Below, piece after piece: positions 17,668 to 27,320 of a DNA stretch of 64,000 nucleotides. The notes below the pieces were generated by a model. The model worked only from the letters and a program-made list of their open reading frames with translations, did not search any database and had not been told where the DNA came from. Numbering within the stretch: the stretch's first letter is position 1; the number at the start of each line of letters is the position of its first letter. This stretch comes from Pseudomonas azotoformans (GTDB lineage Bacteria; Pseudomonadota; Gammaproteobacteria; Pseudomonadales; Pseudomonadaceae), in contig NZ_CP014546.1 of NCBI RefSeq assembly GCF_001579805.1, positions 5,022,001 to 5,086,000 of the forward strand, written 5' to 3'. Both the position numbers and the translations under genes were made by a program.

Positions 17668-18585
17668 ATGTCCTCAATAGAAGATGCCTTGATGCAGCGC
17701 ATCCATCGTGAATTGCTGGATCACAGTGACGAAGAGCTGGAACTGGAATTATCCGAAGATGGGCACGACCTCAACGCGCTGTTTGACGAGCACGTCGGTG
17801 AAAGCGCCGAAAAAGCCGCGCGCAGGATTTATTTCAGCGAACTGTTCCGCCTGCAGGGCGAACTGGTGAAATTGCAGAGTTGGGTGGTCAAGACCGGTCA
17901 CAAAGTGGTGATCCTGTTCGAAGGGCGCGATGCTGCCGGCAAAGGCGGTGTGATCAAACGCATCACCCAGCGCCTGAACCCGAGGGTCTGCCGAGTGGCC
18001 GCCCTGCCCGCGCCGAATGACCGAGAACAGACTCAGTGGTATTTCCAGCGCTACGTTTCACACCTGCCGGCCGCCGGCGAAATCGTGCTGTTCGACCGCA
18101 GCTGGTACAACCGCGCTGGCGTCGAGCAGGTCATGGGGTTCTGCAACGCGGACCAGTACGAAGAGTTCTTCCGCACCGTGCCGGAGTTCGAGCGCATGCT
18201 CGCCCGTTCCGGCATTCAGTTGATCAAGTATTGGTTTTCCATTTCCGACCAGGAACAGCACCTGCGCTTTCTTAGCCGTATTCACGACCCGCTCAAGCAA
18301 TGGAAGCTCAGCCCCATGGACCTGGAGTCGCGTCGGCGCTGGGAGGCCTATACCAAGGCCAAGGAAATCATGCTCGAACGCACCCACATCGCCGAAGCGC
18401 CGTGGTGGGTGGTGCAGGCGGATGACAAGAAAAAAGCCCGGCTCAACTGCATCCACCACCTGCTCGGGCAGATGCCATATGAAGAAGTCGAGCTGCCGGT
18501 GATCGAACTGCCGCAGCGGGTGCGGCAGGAGGACTACTCCCGTAGCCCGACGCCACCGGAACTCATCGTGCCGCAACTCTATTAA
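17668..18585 (+). CDS. ppk2: Polyphosphate kinase 2 (PPK2)
   Basis: 305-residue cytosolic enzyme that transfers phosphate between polyphosphate and nucleotides, mainly using polyP to make nucleoside triphosphates. Walker A GRDAAGKGG is at residues 87-95 and Walker B/lid FDRSWYNRAG at ~142-151, with the PPK2-typical KQWKLSPMDLESRRRWEAYTKAKE. The ATG at 17668 is used; a start at 17638 is possible, and the Shine-Dalgarno sequence is weak in both cases. It is divergent from pstS, so phosphate import and polyP use are neighbours. Its 3' end overlaps the acyl-CoA-dehydrogenase-like gene by 4 bases. Confidence 0.92.
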   Translation: MSSIEDALMQRIHRELLDHSDEELELELSEDGHDLNALFDEHVGESAEKAARRIYFSELFRLQGELVKLQSWVVKTGHKVVILFEGRDAAGKGGVIKRITQRLNPRVCRVAALPAPNDREQTQWYFQRYVSHLPAAGEIVLFDRSWYNRAGVEQVMGFCNADQYEEFFRTVPEFERMLARSGIQLIKYWFSISDQEQHLRFLSRIHDPLKQWKLSPMDLESRRRWEAYTKAKEIMLERTHIAEAPWWVVQADDKKKARLNCIHHLLGQMPYEEVELPVIELPQRVRQEDYSRSPTPPELIVPQLY

Positions 18586-19700
18586 CTGAGCTGCTCACAC
18601 AGGAACGGCACACTGGCGAGCCGTGAAGTGGGGTGAAACGCCAGTACCCGCGTCGCCACCAACAGGTAAGCGACTTCCTCGGAGGACATGAACGCCATGC
18701 CACCGAGGATTTCGAAGGCGCGGGTACTGATGCGGTTGATCGCCTCTTGCACCGCAAACCGCGTGGCTTGCGCGCGTGCCAGGTCTGCGCGCAGGAACCG
18801 GTTCTGGTCGATGGCAACCGCCAGGCCGCGTATCGCCATCGTGGCGCCCTGCAGATCAATCAGCAGCATTGCGCGATCATCCTGCGAGCCTTTGTTGCAC
18901 GCCAATGCCCTCGACGCCAACGCAGACGCCATGCCCAGGTAGGACGCCGACGCAAGCAGCTGGAACCAGATCGCAAACAAGTGTTCACCCGTGCCCTGCT
19001 GCACATCGTCCAGCTGGTTATCCACGGCCTTGCTGAAATACATCAACGCCTCTGGCACCAACAGCTTGTCGAAGATCACTTCATGGCTGTCGGCGGCCTG
19101 CAAATGCGGCACCGACCAGAACTTTTTCCGCTGGATATTCGGATCACCCGCCAACCCCAGGCCGATGCCGATATGGGTCTGGCCTTGCGGGTCGACGTAG
19201 TTGACGCCAAAGGTGATCGCGTCAAAGTGATGGGTCATCGTGCACGGCTTCTTGCTGCCGCTCACCCAATAACCCGCGGCTGTTTTTTCTACGGACAGCG
19301 TGGACTCCAGGATATTGGCGTGTGCCCGCCCCTCGGCAAAACCCGAGGCGACCAACAGGTTGTCGCGAGCGACCACGCCAAGCATTCCCTGGATATCGGG
19401 AAAGAAGCGACTCGCCGCCATCATGCCGGCCACCGTGTGATGGTGCATGGTCATCATCACGGCCAATGAAGGGCAATGGGCGCCAACCCAGGTGTGTACC
19501 TGGGCCAGGTTGACTGCGCTGATCCCTCCACCGCCAAGTTCCTTGGCGATGGAAAGTCCTGGCGCGCCGACTGTTTTAAATAACGTGGCCAGTTGTTTAG
19601 ACTCGCCACGTTCAAGTTCAATCAGTGAGGCCGCTTCAAGAACAGGCACCAGCTCAGGAATATAGGCTAAAGCGGTATCTCTTTCTTCACTTAGAAACAT
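18582..19700 (-). CDS. Acyl-CoA dehydrogenase family protein linked to OlsB-like gene
   Basis: 372 residues from ATG at 19700 (AAGGG upstream); an in-frame TTG at 19709 also exists. It has the helix-sheet-helix layout of flavin acyl-CoA dehydrogenases, with LVASGFAEGRAHANILESTL in the middle domain and a C-terminal helical bundle (ISTRAFEILGGMAFM). The usual catalytic Glu cannot be placed confidently. It starts 13 bases after the OlsB-like gene and is almost certainly cotranscribed with it, suggesting action on an acyl chain or acyl-amide. Function otherwise unknown. Confidence 0.75.
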   Translation of the reverse strand: MFLSEERDTALAYIPELVPVLEAASLIELERGESKQLATLFKTVGAPGLSIAKELGGGGISAVNLAQVHTWVGAHCPSLAVMMTMHHHTVAGMMAASRFFPDIQGMLGVVARDNLLVASGFAEGRAHANILESTLSVEKTAAGYWVSGSKKPCTMTHHFDAITFGVNYVDPQGQTHIGIGLGLAGDPNIQRKKFWSVPHLQAADSHEVIFDKLLVPEALMYFSKAVDNQLDDVQQGTGEHLFAIWFQLLASASYLGMASALASRALACNKGSQDDRAMLLIDLQGATMAIRGLAVAIDQNRFLRADLARAQATRFAVQEAINRISTRAFEILGGMAFMSSEEVAYLLVATRVLAFHPTSRLASVPFLCEQLS

Positions 19701-19713
19701 AATAAACAAACCC

Positions 19714-20490
19714 TTATGACTGTTTAGGCTTCAAGTAATGTCGCGCATAACGACTGTCCAACTTCGACAGCGGCAATAACATAAAGAAGTCCGCGACATT
19801 GAATTCCTTATCCCAGGCCGGAGCACCACAGACCCAGCCACCACTGCGTAAATAACCTTTGAGCAACGGGGGTACGCGCGGCACATGTCCGGGCTCGAAC
19901 GCTTCCAGGGGAAAAGGGATATGGGGCGTTACGCGATAGTCGGCGGGCGCTCGATTTTCTGCGGTAAAGCCTCGATACAACGCCGCCGCATCATGGCCAC
20001 CATCGGACAGGCTCACGCTCGCGCAACCCATCAGATGGTCACAGCCCTGGCTCTCCATGTACCTCGCAAGACCTGACCACAACAGCATGATCACACTGCC
20101 GCTGCGGTATTCGGGGTGGACACAGGCATGCCCGGCTTCAACGGTCCTGGGGCGCAATGACGCCAGCCCACTGAGGTCGAACTCCCTCTCAGAGTAGTAG
20201 TGCCCCATGCGCTGTGCAGCGGCCGGGCCCATCAGGCGGTAGGTGCCCACCACGGCTGAAGTCTTGGCGTCGCGGACCAGTAAGTGGTCGCAGTAGTCGT
20301 CAAACTCGTCAGTATTCAACGCCTCAGGGTTTGCAAGTTCAGACCATTTAAAAGTTTCGGTAAAGACACGATAACGCAGGCGTTGCACCTCACGTATTTC
20401 TTCTTGCCGAGTGGCGAGACTGACCACTAACCCTGCACGCGGAAGTTGTGCAGTTGAATGTTCTTCACTGGATACCGACGGAGATCGCAT
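19714..20490 (-). CDS. OlsB-like GNAT N-acyltransferase
   Basis: 258 residues. Family landmarks are LRYRVFTETFKW, DDYCDHLLVRD, VVGTYRLMGP, HYYSEREFDLSGL, ACVHPEYRSGSVIMLLWSGLARY and the C-terminal KGYLRSGGWVCGAPAWDKEFNVADFFML. This is the pattern of the OlsB/Acetyltransf_5 family, which attaches 3-hydroxyacyl chains from acyl carrier protein to ornithine (ornithine lipids) and is related to acyl-homoserine-lactone synthases. Ornithine lipids replace phospholipids under phosphate starvation in many bacteria, which suits the location beside pst and ppk2. No olsA follows; an acyl-CoA-dehydrogenase-like gene does. Confidence 0.68.
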   Translation of the reverse strand: MRSPSVSSEEHSTAQLPRAGLVVSLATRQEEIREVQRLRYRVFTETFKWSELANPEALNTDEFDDYCDHLLVRDAKTSAVVGTYRLMGPAAAQRMGHYYSEREFDLSGLASLRPRTVEAGHACVHPEYRSGSVIMLLWSGLARYMESQGCDHLMGCASVSLSDGGHDAAALYRGFTAENRAPADYRVTPHIPFPLEAFEPGHVPRVPPLLKGYLRSGGWVCGAPAWDKEFNVADFFMLLPLSKLDSRYARHYLKPKQS

Positions 20491-20613
20491 TCCTGTTCCT
20501 TTGAGTCGCCATACGCGTAAGAGGCAAGTAGTGAGCAGGACACTAACATGCGACTTTATGCAGGCAACGTAAGGAAACTCCGAAACAAGTTGCGATCTTT
20601 ATGGTGGGTAAAG

Positions 20614-22677
20614 TTACTGTGGTGAACTACTCACCACCCGCAACGCCAACCCCTCATACGCATCCAGGGTAATGGTGAATTCCCCCTCCGCCGTCAGGTC
20701 GCCTTCCACACGCTCATTGATGATGTCCACTACCATCCCGGCAGCAATATCCGATAGATGCAGGGTTTCAGTGATCGGCGTGGCACCAAAATTCAGTGCA
20801 GTGATTTGCGTGCCTTTGCCGGCCGGCAATTCATGCACCATTACCAGCAGTGCCGAGTTTTCAACCTCCGGCACCAGAATCTGGCGGCTGGCGGCGATGT
20901 CATAGGCACGGCGCACCGCGAGGATTTTCTGCAGTTGCGAAGAAAAGGATTCGGGGTCCTGCAACTGGCTGTTCAAGCTGCCGTAAAGGCTTTTCGAGCG
21001 TGGCATGTGGCCAGCCGAAAGCGCTGCGTCCGGGTTCAAATCCACCAGGTCATACGCGCCGCGATGAATCCAACGGGTGTCGCCATCCTGCATCAAGTGC
21101 TCGACCTCTTCGGCCGCTAGCGGCAGCGCGCCCACCAAGTCCCAACCCGACAAGGCAAACACCCCAGGCTGCATGGCGTTGTACATCACCAGCAGCAAAT
21201 GGATCTGGCGGATCTGCCGGATGTCAGCTTCGGTGATCGCCTCCAGATCACGAATGCCCAGCGCCGCCGTGATGATGCTGGCCGTGGTGCACGACACGCC
21301 ATTGGTCACAAACTTGAGGTTATACGGCGCATGCTCACCGGCCAGGCGCTCGTACATCTGCTCGCGAATGTGCTCGCGCAGGATATTGCCGGGAAAGGTC
21401 TGGCCCTGGTACAGGAAGGTGTCATGGGCGTGTAACGTCCAGAAGTGCACCAACTCCAGGGTCAGCTCATCGTGGTTCTGCAACGCATGGATCAGCGAAC
21501 CGGGGTCGATACCTTGGCGGTGCATTTCACGCAACATCAGGCGCAGGAACTCGGCGTCGCCCATTAGCAGTGCATGCTGGTACGCCGGACGGGTGATGAA
21601 GTCATAGGACAGGTCGGCGCCACCATGGGACATGGAAGCGATGTCATCCACGGTGAGGTTCAACTCCTGGAAACTGAAACCGCCGGCCTTGCGAATCGCG
21701 CCGCCGAGCAACTGGTTGCCGGTGATCGACAGCGGATGGCTCTCGGACCAGGCCGTGCCGTCCAGCTTGCGCTCCACACCAAGAAAACCGTTGGCGTCCA
21801 GGCGCAGGATCTTCGCGCCCATCACGTCGATGGCGTGCAGCGCATCACCGATGATCATCTGCTGCGCGGCAAAGGTCGGGTCCAGCCAATTCAGCGATGG
21901 CTGGCCTTCCTTGAAGTAATGCAGGTACACCCAGCGACGCGGCTTGCCATCCACACCGAGCACCACGTCTGTCGCGCTCCAGTCGGTTTCCTTGACGCCG
22001 GGCTCGAAGAAGATCACCCGCTGCAACTGGCCGACGATGTAGTGTTTGTCACGCAACGCATCGACCTGGACGGGGCTGAGGTTTTGCGCGTCACGGCCCT
22101 CAGCGACGTCGGGCAGCAGCGCCCAGTCCTCCTCGCGGATTTCGACCATGTGGTACAGGCCGGGATAGTCCTCGTAGGCCATCTCGGCCAGCCGGAAATC
22201 CGCGCCCTTGCCGGTGTGGGACGGGATCACATCGTCGATGATCACCGCATTGTGCGCCGCCGCCATGCGCGTCAACGCCTGCAACTGCGCCTCGGTGCCC
22301 AACTCCGGGTCGATCTCGAAGCTGATGCGGTCGAAATTGCCGTCGATGGTCGGTGTGTGCTGCGTGCCCTTCAGGCCGCCGGACTTCTTCAATGGGCCAT
22401 TGTGGATGCCCTGGATGCCAATCTTCGACAACGCCTGCCACAGCGCCTCATCCCCCAGCGCCTCCAGCACCGTGCCGCCCTCACGGGTCACAATCGAGGC
22501 CGGGTACGCGGTAAACCACACGGACGACAGGGCCGAAGCATCACGGGGCCGCGTCTGCGCGTACGGCTGCTGCCACAACCGGCCCTGGCCCGAATAGAGC
22601 TTGGCGCGCTGGCGTGCCGCGTGCAGCATCGATTGTTCCACCAGCCAGCTCACATGGTTGTTTTCAGCCGCCGTCAT
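20614..22677 (-). CDS. GH13 enzyme, trehalose synthase (TreS)-like
   Basis: 687 residues from [11 protein letters not shown]. It is a glycoside hydrolase family 13 barrel. The nucleophile region is [11 protein letters not shown], the acid/base region GFSFQELN, and the third catalytic region [14 protein letters not shown], whose wording is typical of TreS (maltose-trehalose interconversion). Conserved region I is [15 protein letters not shown] beta-sandwich C-terminal domain follows. The longer reading to 22851 lacks support; the ATG at 22677 gives the usual length of about 690 residues. It stands alone between the OlsB-like operon and the hydroxyproline regulator and probably contributes to trehalose and osmolyte metabolism. 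Confidence 0.65.
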   Translation of the reverse strand: MTAAENNHVSWLVEQSMLHAARQRAKLYSGQGRLWQQPYAQTRPRDASALSSVWFTAYPASIVTREGGTVLEALGDEALWQALSKIGIQGIHNGPLKKSGGLKGTQHTPTIDGNFDRISFEIDPELGTEAQLQALTRMAAAHNAVIIDDVIPSHTGKGADFRLAEMAYEDYPGLYHMVEIREEDWALLPDVAEGRDAQNLSPVQVDALRDKHYIVGQLQRVIFFEPGVKETDWSATDVVLGVDGKPRRWVYLHYFKEGQPSLNWLDPTFAAQQMIIGDALHAIDVMGAKILRLDANGFLGVERKLDGTAWSESHPLSITGNQLLGGAIRKAGGFSFQELNLTVDDIASMSHGGADLSYDFITRPAYQHALLMGDAEFLRLMLREMHRQGIDPGSLIHALQNHDELTLELVHFWTLHAHDTFLYQGQTFPGNILREHIREQMYERLAGEHAPYNLKFVTNGVSCTTASIITAALGIRDLEAITEADIRQIRQIHLLLVMYNAMQPGVFALSGWDLVGALPLAAEEVEHLMQDGDTRWIHRGAYDLVDLNPDAALSAGHMPRSKSLYGSLNSQLQDPESFSSQLQKILAVRRAYDIAASRQILVPEVENSALLVMVHELPAGKGTQITALNFGATPITETLHLSDIAAGMVVDIINERVEGDLTAEGEFTITLDAYEGLALRVVSSSPQ

Positions 22678-22763
22678 ATGCCTGATCCCTGTTGTCGTCC
22701 AAAGGTTGCTCGTAAGCATAGGAGCCACAACCGGGGCCATTCGTTGCATTGCAATGTGGGCGA

Positions 22764-23522
22764 CTACGCCAGCTGCCGATACTGCCTCGGCGTAAACCCC
22801 GTCGACGCCTTGAATTGGCGGGTAAACGCACTGTGGTCGGTATACCCGCATTGCAGCGCCACTTCGGTGATCGGCAGGTCGGTGTGCAACAGCCGGTGCG
22901 CCTGCTCCAGCCGTACCTTCTGGATCATCTGCCGTGGCGTGAGGTGGAACACGCGCTTGCAGTAGCGCTCCAACTGCGCCACTGAAATGCCGGCGATCCG
23001 GGTCAGTTCACCCAGGGTCACGCGGCGGTTGAAGTGTGCGCGGATATGGGCGTCCACGGCGGCCAGGCGCTGGTACGCCGGGTGGCTTTCACTGGCGGTT
23101 TGCAGGTCGACCGAGATACCCGCCAGGCCGATGATCGCCCCTGTGTGGCTGTACAGCGGCCACTTGTGGGTCAGGCACCAGCCGGGTTCGCGGGTGCCGT
23201 ACAAGTGCAGTTCCAGCTGATCTTCCAGCACAAAGCCCTGCTCCAGCACGCGCCGGTCCTGTTCGGTGTAGCCCGGCCCCAACTGCGCGGGGAAGACTTC
23301 GGCACTGGTCTTGCCCAGCAGCGGTTGCAGTTGCTTGAGGCCGCAGCGCTGCACCAGGGTGCGGTTGGCGAGCACATAGCGGGCCTGGGTGTCCTTGATG
23401 AAAATCGCGGCATTGGGGATCACGTCCAGCATCGGCAATAGCTGCGCGACACTGCCCAATAACTGTTCGATGTCTTGGGGGTTGCTCCCTTGGCAAAGGG
23501 TCGCAAACGCGTTCTGCAGCAT
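22764..23522 (-). CDS. AraC-type regulator with N-terminal PAS-like domain
   Basis: 252 residues from [12 protein letters not shown], preceded by GGGGA. Residues ~15-135 form a PAS-like sensor ([51 protein letters not shown]). The C-terminal ~100 residues hold two AraC HTHs ([55 protein letters not shown]). It is divergent from the permease gene of the hydroxyproline cluster, with a 186-base intergenic region, and is the likely activator. LhpR of P. aeruginosa is also AraC-type. Confidence 0.82.
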   Translation of the reverse strand: MLQNAFATLCQGSNPQDIEQLLGSVAQLLPMLDVIPNAAIFIKDTQARYVLANRTLVQRCGLKQLQPLLGKTSAEVFPAQLGPGYTEQDRRVLEQGFVLEDQLELHLYGTREPGWCLTHKWPLYSHTGAIIGLAGISVDLQTASESHPAYQRLAAVDAHIRAHFNRRVTLGELTRIAGISVAQLERYCKRVFHLTPRQMIQKVRLEQAHRLLHTDLPITEVALQCGYTDHSAFTRQFKASTGFTPRQYRQLA

Positions 23523-23708
23523 GACGGTTGATCCCCGCTGGTGGCCTGACGGATAGCAGATTGCCCGATGCCCGGAGCCCTGTCGAGCCACTAAAACTGT
23601 GCTGATTTCGTCATCAATGCCGGCAAAAAACATCAATCGCGCCGCCGTTCAGGCGTTCACTGTATGGCCACTGCATGCCTATCCAATAACTCACAAGAAG
23701 GCGACGCT

Positions 23709-25328
23709 ATGTCAGCTCAAGGCAAGTTCAAGAAACAGCTTTCCCTGATGGACCTGACCTTTATCGGGTTGGGTGCCATCTTTGGTTCGGGCTGGTTGTT
23801 TGCAGCCAGCCACGTATCTGCAATCGCAGGCCCAGCGGGCATCATTTCCTGGCTCATCGGCGGTTTCGCGGTGCTGCTGCTGGGCATTGTGTACTGCGAA
23901 TTGGGCGCCGCATTGCCCCGCGCCGGCGGCGTGGTGCGCTACCCGGTCTACTCCCATGGCCCACTGCTGGGCTACCTGATGGGCTTCATCACCCTGATCG
24001 CGTTTTCCAGCCTGGTGGCCATCGAAGTGGTCGCCTCGCGCCAGTATGCGGCGGCGTGGTTTCCAGAGCTGACCAAGACCGGTTCCAGCGACCCGACTAC
24101 CCTCGGCTGGCTGGTGCAATTCGCCCTGCTGTGCCTGTTCTTCGTGCTCAATTACCGCAGCGTGAAAACCTTCGCCATCGCCAATAACCTAGTCAGCGTC
24201 TTCAAGTTCATCGTGCCACTGTTGGTGATCGGTGTGCTGTTCACCTTCTTCAAACCGGCGAACTTCCAGGTGCAGGGTTTTGCGCCGTTCGGGCTGTCGG
24301 GCATCGAGATGGCGGTGTCGGCCGGTGGGGTGATTTTTGCCTACCTGGGCCTGACGCCGATCATCTCGGTGGCCAGTGAAGTGAAGAACCCGCAGCGCAC
24401 GATTCCGATTGCCTTGATCCTTTCGGTGTTGTTGTCGACCGCCATCTACGTGCTGCTGCAAACCGCCTTCCTCGGTGGCGTGCCCACGGAAATGCTCGCC
24501 AATGGCTGGGCCGGGATCAGCAAGGAACTGGCGCTGCCTTATCGGGATATCGCCCTGGCGCTGGGCGTGGGTTGGTTGGCCTACCTGGTGGTGGCCGACG
24601 CGGTGATCTCACCCAGTGGCTGCGGCAATATCTACATGAACGCCACCCCTCGCGTGGTGTATGGCTGGGCGCAGACCGGCACGTTCTTCAAGATTTTCAC
24701 GCGTATCGATGAGAAGTCCGGCATTCCACGCCCGGCGCTGTGGCTGACCTTTGGTTTGTCGGTGTTCTGGACCCTACCGTTTCCGTCCTGGGAAGCACTG
24801 ATCAATGTGGTGTCTGCGGCGCTGATCCTCAGCTATGCCGTGGCCCCAGTGACTGTTGCCGCGCTGCGTCGCAATGCAACGCAGATGGCGCGGCCGTTCC
24901 GGGTCAAGGGCATGGCGGTGCTGGGTCCGCTGTCGTTCATCATCGCCGCGCTGATCGTGTACTGGTCCGGCTGGAGCACGGTGTCCTGGCTGCTCGGCCT
25001 GCAGATCCTCATGTTCGTGGTGTACCTGCTGTGCGCACGCTGGGTGCCGACTGCGCACCTCAATATCAAACAACAAGTGCGCTCGTCTGCCTGGCTGATC
25101 GGCTTCTATGCGGTGACCATCCTGCTGTCCAAGCTTGGCAGTTTTGGCGGCATCGGCGTGATCAGCCACCCGCTCGACACGATTGTCGTCGCCGTTTGCG
25201 CACTCGGCATTTACTACTGGGGCGCCGCCACTGGCGTACCGGCTCACCTGGTACGGCTGGAACACGAAGCCGATGAAAGCGAAGCGGTCGATGAACCTCA
25301 CGCCCCGCTGACACCCGCGACTTACTGA
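23709..25328 (+). CDS. APC-family amino-acid permease, probable hydroxyproline importer
   Basis: 539-residue inner-membrane permease with about 12-14 helices. The N-terminus [31 protein letters not shown] carries the conserved APC TM1 substrate-binding glycines. AAGGCGA precedes the chosen start. It sits 14 bases before the epimerase gene, in the same direction as the whole catabolic cluster, so its substrate is probably hydroxyproline or proline. Direct evidence for that specificity cannot be read from the sequence. Confidence 0.8.
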   Translation: MSAQGKFKKQLSLMDLTFIGLGAIFGSGWLFAASHVSAIAGPAGIISWLIGGFAVLLLGIVYCELGAALPRAGGVVRYPVYSHGPLLGYLMGFITLIAFSSLVAIEVVASRQYAAAWFPELTKTGSSDPTTLGWLVQFALLCLFFVLNYRSVKTFAIANNLVSVFKFIVPLLVIGVLFTFFKPANFQVQGFAPFGLSGIEMAVSAGGVIFAYLGLTPIISVASEVKNPQRTIPIALILSVLLSTAIYVLLQTAFLGGVPTEMLANGWAGISKELALPYRDIALALGVGWLAYLVVADAVISPSGCGNIYMNATPRVVYGWAQTGTFFKIFTRIDEKSGIPRPALWLTFGLSVFWTLPFPSWEALINVVSAALILSYAVAPVTVAALRRNATQMARPFRVKGMAVLGPLSFIIAALIVYWSGWSTVSWLLGLQILMFVVYLLCARWVPTAHLNIKQQVRSSAWLIGFYAVTILLSKLGSFGGIGVISHPLDTIVVAVCALGIYYWGAATGVPAHLVRLEHEADESEAVDEPHAPLTPATY

Positions 25329-25342
25329 TTCAGGAGCCTTTT

Positions 25343-26269
25343 ATGAAGCGACTGCATGTGATCGACTCCCACACCGGCGGCGAACCGACGCGCCTGGTCA
25401 TGAGCGGTTTCCCGGCGCTGAGCGGCGCCACGATTGCCGATCAATTGCACAGCCTGCGCACCGAGCATGATCACTGGCGCCGTGCCTGCCTGCTGGAGCC
25501 GCGCGGCAACGATGTATTGGTCGGCGCGCTGTATTGCGAGCCCGTCACGCCGGGCGCGGTCTGTGGCGTGATCTTCTTCAACAACGCCGGTTACCTCGGC
25601 ATGTGCGGCCACGGCACCATCGGCCTGGTCGCGTCGCTGCACCACTTGGGGCGCATCCAGCCCGGCGTGCACGCCATCGACACGCCTGTCGGTCCAGTGG
25701 AGGCCACGCTGCACACAGACGGCAGCGTGACGCTGTGCAATGTGCCCGCCTACCGGCTGCGCAAACAGGTGCCAGTGGAGGTGCCAGGGCATGGCGTGGT
25801 CTACGGCGATATCGCCTGGGGCGGCAACTGGTTTTTCCTGGTGTCGGACCATGGCCAACGCTTGCAGATGGACAACGTGGATGCGCTTACCGATTACACC
25901 TGGGCGATGCTCAAGGCCCTGGAGGATCAAGGCATTCACGGTGCGGATGGCGCGCTGATCGACCACATCGAACTGTTCGCCGATGACGACCTTGCCGACA
26001 GCCGCAACTTCGTGATGTGCCCCGGCAAGGCCTACGACCGCTCGCCCTGCGGCACCGGCACCAGCGCCAAGCTGGCCTGCCTGGCCGCCGATGAAAAACT
26101 CAAGCCCGGTGAAACCTGGACCCAAGCCAGCATCACCGGCAGCCAATTCGAAGGCCGCTATGAATGGGACGGCGAGCGCGTGCGGCCCTTCATCACCGGC
26201 AGCGCCTACATGACCGCCGACAGCACCTTACTGATCGACGAGCGCGACCCGTTTGCCTGGGGCATCTAA
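25343..26269 (+). CDS. lhpA: 4-hydroxyproline 2-epimerase
   Basis: 308-residue cytosolic enzyme of the proline racemase family that interconverts trans-4-hydroxy-L-proline and cis-4-hydroxy-D-proline. Both catalytic cysteines are present: Cys88 in [10 protein letters not shown] and Cys236 in [10 protein letters not shown]. The pair Cys/Cys distinguishes racemase/epimerase activity from the Thr-containing dehydratases of the family. It begins the enzymatic part of the operon, 14 bases after the permease, and is followed 42 bases later by the deaminase gene. Confidence 0.92.
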   Translation: MKRLHVIDSHTGGEPTRLVMSGFPALSGATIADQLHSLRTEHDHWRRACLLEPRGNDVLVGALYCEPVTPGAVCGVIFFNNAGYLGMCGHGTIGLVASLHHLGRIQPGVHAIDTPVGPVEATLHTDGSVTLCNVPAYRLRKQVPVEVPGHGVVYGDIAWGGNWFFLVSDHGQRLQMDNVDALTDYTWAMLKALEDQGIHGADGALIDHIELFADDDLADSRNFVMCPGKAYDRSPCGTGTSAKLACLAADEKLKPGETWTQASITGSQFEGRYEWDGERVRPFITGSAYMTADSTLLIDERDPFAWGI

Positions 26270-26311
26270 GCCCTTCCCTGTTTGTACTGAACGTTCCAAG
26301 GAGTTAGAACA

Positions 26312-27259
26312 ATGAGCGACAACATCTTCACCGGCTGCATCCCCGCCCTGATGACCCCGTGCACCGCCGAGCGCAAACCGGACTTCGACGCCCTGGTCGC
26401 CAAAGGCCGGGAATTGATCGATATCGGCATGAGCGCCGTGGTGTACTGCGGCTCCATGGGCGACTGGCCGTTGCTCACCGAGGCCGAACGCCAGGAAGGC
26501 GTGGCACGCCTGGTGGCGGCCGGTGTACCGACCATCGTCGGCACCGGTGCGGTCAACAGCCGTGAAGCCGTGGCCCATGCCGCCCACGCCGCCAAAGTCG
26601 GCGCCCATGGCCTGATGGTGATTCCGCGCGTACTGTCCCGTGGTGCCTCCGCTACCGCACAGAAGGCGCACTTCTCGGCCATCCTCAAGGCTGCGCCAAA
26701 CCTGCCTGCGGTGATCTACAACAGCCCCTACTACGGCTTCGCCACCCGCGCTGACCTGTTTTTTGAACTGCGCCGCGAACACCCGAACCTGATTGGCTTC
26801 AAGGAATTTGGCGGCGGCGCCGACCTGCGCTACGCCGCCGAACACATCACCTCCCAGGACGATAATGTGACCTTGATGGTCGGCGTGGACACCCAGGTGG
26901 TGCACGGCTTCGTCAACTGCAACGCCACCGGCGCCATCACCGGTATCGGCAACGCCCTGCCTCGGGAAGTGCTGCAACTGGTGGCCTTGAGCAAAAAAGC
27001 CGCCAAGGGCGATGCCAAGGCCCGTCGCCAGGCCCGAGAGCTGGAGGCCGCGCTGGCAGTACTGTCGTCCTTCGACGAAGGCTGCGACCTGGTGCTGTAT
27101 TACAAGCACTTGATGGTACTTAACGGTGACAAAGGCTACGCCCTGCACTTCAATGAAACGGATGTGCTCAGCGACGCCCAGCGCCGTTATGCCGAGAACC
27201 AGTACGCACTGTTCCGCCAGTGGTACGCCAACTGGTCGGCGGAACAGAACGTCGCCTGA
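26312..27259 (+). CDS. lhpC: Pyrroline-4-hydroxy-2-carboxylate deaminase (DapA superfamily)
   Basis: 315-residue TIM-barrel enzyme of the dihydrodipicolinate synthase family. The Schiff-base lysine is Lys164 (LIGFKEFGGG) and the conserved Tyr is Tyr136 (VIYNSPYYG). In this context it should deaminate and dehydrate pyrroline-4-hydroxy-2-carboxylate to 2-oxoglutarate semialdehyde. An AAGGAG ribosome-binding site is present. A hairpin follows in the gap before the aldehyde dehydrogenase gene. Confidence 0.88.
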   Translation: MSDNIFTGCIPALMTPCTAERKPDFDALVAKGRELIDIGMSAVVYCGSMGDWPLLTEAERQEGVARLVAAGVPTIVGTGAVNSREAVAHAAHAAKVGAHGLMVIPRVLSRGASATAQKAHFSAILKAAPNLPAVIYNSPYYGFATRADLFFELRREHPNLIGFKEFGGGADLRYAAEHITSQDDNVTLMVGVDTQVVHGFVNCNATGAITGIGNALPREVLQLVALSKKAAKGDAKARRQARELEAALAVLSSFDEGCDLVLYYKHLMVLNGDKGYALHFNETDVLSDAQRRYAENQYALFRQWYANWSAEQNVA

Positions 27260-27270
27260 CCCCCTTGCGC

Positions 27271-27293
27271 GCCGCTGCGGTTCTCGCAGCGGC
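27271..27293 (+). terminator. Intra-operon stem-loop
   Basis: GCCGCTGCG and CGCAGCGGC form a 9-bp stem around a 5-base loop in the 61-base gap between the deaminase and the semialdehyde dehydrogenase genes. A short, imperfect T-run (CCCCTTTTC) follows. It may partly attenuate distal transcription or stabilise the upstream message. Confidence 0.4.
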
Positions 27294-27320
27294 CAACCCC
27301 TTTTCTAGCAGGACGACCCC

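Noticed and set aside
20491..20613. Possible Pho box upstream of the OlsB-like gene (CTGCATAAAGTCGCAT on the minus strand)
   Set aside because: The two CAT halves are 10, not 11, bases apart and several core positions differ, so PhoB control of this gene is not supported by the sequence.
21574..22965. A 463-codon open frame on the plus strand antisense to the TreS-like gene and the AraC-type regulator gene
   Set aside because: It is rich in His, Gln and Arg with no domain, and the opposite strand has a clear GH13 enzyme.
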